Positions 62,395-64,000 of a stretch of DNA of 64,000 nt are shown piece by piece. This DNA is from Azospirillum brasilense. GTDB taxonomy: Bacteria; Pseudomonadota; Alphaproteobacteria; Rickettsiales; UBA3002. Every line of letters starts with the position of its first letter. Position 1 is the stretch's first letter. Under the pieces are notes generated by a model. That model was not told the DNA's origin. It was given only the letters and a program-made list of their open reading frames with translations, and made no database searches. The position numbers and the translations under genes are program-made. The stretch is from NCBI GenBank assembly GCA_003241645.1, contig QFOX01000002.1:19987-83986 (forward strand), written 5' to 3'.

Positions 62395-63579
62395 ATGAGC
62401 ACCCCAAACGATATCGTGATTGTTGACGCGGCACGCACCGCCATCGGTAACTTCAGCGGGGGGCTTGCCAGCCTCACCGGCGCACAGCTGGGTGCGGAAG
62501 TCATCAAAACGCTCATGGCGCGCAACAAGCTTGCAGCCGCCGACGTGAACGAGGTCATCATGGGTCAGGTGCTGACCGCCGCAACTGGCCAGAACCCTGC
62601 GCGCCAAGCCGCCGTGAACGCAGGCGTGGCACAGGAAAGCACGGCCTATACCATCAATCAGGTGTGCGGCTCGGGCCTGCGCGCCGTGGCCGAAGGCATG
62701 AAATCCATTCAAAGCGGTGATGCGAGCATCGTCATCGCCGGTGGGCAGGAATCCATGAGCCAGGCGCCGCATGCCATGCAGCTGCGCAACGGCGTGAAAA
62801 TGGGCGACGGAAAAATGCAGGACACCATGATCGTGGATGGGCTGTGGGACGCATTCAACAACTTCCACATGGGCATCACGGCCGAGAACATCGCCGAGCA
62901 ATTCCAGATCACCCGCGAAGATCAGGATGCATTCGCCGCGAATTCGCAGGCCAAAGCCGCCAAGGCGCAGGCCGAAGGTAAGTTCACCGCTGAAATTATT
63001 CCCATCACCATCAAGAATAAAAAGGGCGACGTGGTGGTCGATACGGACGAATTCATTCGTGGCGACACCACCGCCGAATCGCTTTCGAAACTGCGCCCCG
63101 CCTTCAAGGCCGACGGCACCGTGACCGCCGGCAACGCCAGCGGCCTGAACGACGGCGCCGCCGCCGTGGTGCTGATGACGCGCGCCGAAGCTGAAAAGCG
63201 TGGGCTGAAGCCGCTCGCCGTCATCAAAAGCTGGGCCACCGCCGGGGTGGACCCGAAGGTGATGGGCACCGGCCCCATTCCCGCCAGCAAGAAAGCACTG
63301 GAAAAAGCGGGCTGGAGCATTGCCGAGCTGGACCGCATTGAAGCCAACGAAGCCTTCGCGGCGCAGGCCATTTCCGTGAACAAAGGCATGGGTTGGGACG
63401 AAGCAAAAGTGAACGTGAATGGCGGCGCCATCGCGCTGGGCCACCCCATCGGGGCCTCGGGCGCGCGCGTGCTCACCAGCCTGCTGCATGAGCTGAAGCG
63501 CAGCGGCGGCAAAAAAGGCCTCGCCACGCTGTGCATCGGCGGTGGCATGGGCATCGCCATGTGCGTAGAGGCGGCATAA
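62395..63579 (+). CDS. phaA: Acetyl-CoA acetyltransferase (thiolase)
   Basis: A 394-residue biosynthetic thiolase condensing two acetyl-CoA to acetoacetyl-CoA, first step of PHB synthesis. [17 protein letters not shown], the nucleophile Cys in [42 protein letters not shown] and the second catalytic Cys in [11 protein letters not shown]. Start at 62395 with CGGAG upstream. Confidence 0.97.
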   Translation: MSTPNDIVIVDAARTAIGNFSGGLASLTGAQLGAEVIKTLMARNKLAAADVNEVIMGQVLTAATGQNPARQAAVNAGVAQESTAYTINQVCGSGLRAVAEGMKSIQSGDASIVIAGGQESMSQAPHAMQLRNGVKMGDGKMQDTMIVDGLWDAFNNFHMGITAENIAEQFQITREDQDAFAANSQAKAAKAQAEGKFTAEIIPITIKNKKGDVVVDTDEFIRGDTTAESLSKLRPAFKADGTVTAGNASGLNDGAAAVVLMTRAEAEKRGLKPLAVIKSWATAGVDPKVMGTGPIPASKKALEKAGWSIAELDRIEANEAFAAQAISVNKGMGWDEAKVNVNGGAIALGHPIGASGARVLTSLLHELKRSGGKKGLATLCIGGGMGIAMCVEAA

Positions 63580-63585
63580 CACCCC

Positions 63586-63673
63586 GTCATTCCCCGAATT
63601 TTCGGAGAAAATTATAGGGGAATCCAGCAAGGACTGGATCACCCTATAATCGCTTCGCGATTCGGGTGATGAC
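63586..63673. repeat. R4 palindromic repeat between phaA and phaB
   Basis: An 88-bp inverted-end element (GTCATTCCCCGAA ... TTCGGGTGATGAC) containing TATAGGGGAATCCA and TGGATCACCCTATA arms. Same family as 48382-48473 but in the opposite orientation. Confidence 0.8.
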
Positions 63674-63712
63674 ACGAGTAAACCATTTCAAAGGACAAAG
63701 GACGGATACGAC

Positions 63713-64000
63713 ATGGCGGCAAAAGACGGAAGCATGAAGGGGCGCGTGGCGCTTGTAACGGGTGGCACGCGCGGCATTGGTGCCGCCATCGCCAAGGACC
63801 TGAAAAAAGCAGGCGCCACGGTCATTGCCACCTACCATGGTAACGACGATGCGGCTGCCGCCTTCCGCAAGGATACGGGCATCGAGGTCATCCGCTTCGA
63901 CGTGGCCGATTTCGACCAGTGCTCGGCCGCGGTAAAACGCATCGAGGACGAGATCGGCAACATCGATATTCTGGTGAACAACGCGGGCATCACGCGCGAT
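63713..64000 (+). CDS. phaB: Acetoacetyl-CoA reductase, N-terminal part (runs off window)
   Basis: The first 96 residues of a short-chain dehydrogenase: the NADPH motif VALVTGGTRGIGAAIA, a VIRFDVADFD segment and the NNAGITRD motif at the window edge. NNAGITRD and position after phaA identify it as the PHB reductase. The ATG at 63713 is preceded by AAAGGA-rich sequence. The 3' end lies outside. Confidence 0.9.
   Translation, partial: MAAKDGSMKGRVALVTGGTRGIGAAIAKDLKKAGATVIATYHGNDDAAAAFRKDTGIEVIRFDVADFDQCSAAVKRIEDEIGNIDILVNNAGITRD

Overview
The window is a chromosomal segment of a GC-rich (estimated near 60%), flagellated alphaproteobacterium. The evidence is a FlbD-type flagellar regulator inside a fliF-fliG-fliH-fliN-flbD-flhA cluster, PhaR/PHB genes, a long Rel/Spo synthetase next to rpoZ, a TIGR02300-type zinc-ribbon protein, a DUF1465-like protein, an LdtR-type regulator and lipA beside a RatA/COQ10-like gene. 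I cannot name genus or order from the sequence alone.

Layout. 1-16.4 kb: end of a sulfhydrylase gene (metZ), two tandem DUF192-type exported proteins, acpS-pdxJ, an unknown small protein, rsh, rpoZ, lipA, an AT-rich membrane-protein gene, a RatA/COQ10-like gene, two methyltransferase genes, corA, marC-like, a hybrid histidine kinase and an SLC13/TrkA-C permease. 16.5-21.8 kb: tRNA-Ser(GGA), an unknown protein, a flavin amine-oxidase-like protein, an exported His-rich protein, an M17 aminopeptidase and a MarR-like gene. 22-33.2 kb: the flagellar MS-ring/C-ring/export operon ending in flhF, flhG and a FliK-like gene. 33.2-43.8 kb: polyprenyl diphosphate synthase, a TAXI binding protein, LdtR-like regulator, histidine kinase, glmS, an acyltransferase-SGNH protein, and a minus-strand operon of a zinc-ribbon protein, a degenerate EAL protein and a prepilin-peptidase-like protein that lacks its catalytic aspartates. 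43.9-52.8 kb: aroA-cmk-rpsA-sppA-ihfB-lapA-like-trpF-trpB-trpA. 53-58.5 kb: a short glutamine-synthetase-like protein, trxA, addA and a DUF1465-like gene. 58.5-64 kb: two unknown proteins, then the PHB cluster phaR / phasin-like / phaC / phaA / phaB (cut by the window end).

Most interesting signal. Six genes of unknown role at five separate places (starts at 3953, 16726, 17752, 46277, 58514 and 59827) share a promoter architecture: direct repeats of (T/G)TCA(C/T) spaced exactly 11 bp apart, usually 21-22 bp upstream of a -10-like hexamer. This resembles sites of PhoB/OmpR-family regulators and suggests a dispersed regulon of uncharacterised proteins. I did not see such paired repeats in front of the housekeeping genes I checked.

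Second theme: small palindromic repeats. At least five families (called R1-R5 here) lie between genes, one copy is read in frame inside pdxJ and another inside phaC, and one copy is part of a 124-bp tandem duplication at the end of the glutamine-synthetase-like gene. No CRISPR array, prophage or transposase gene was seen.
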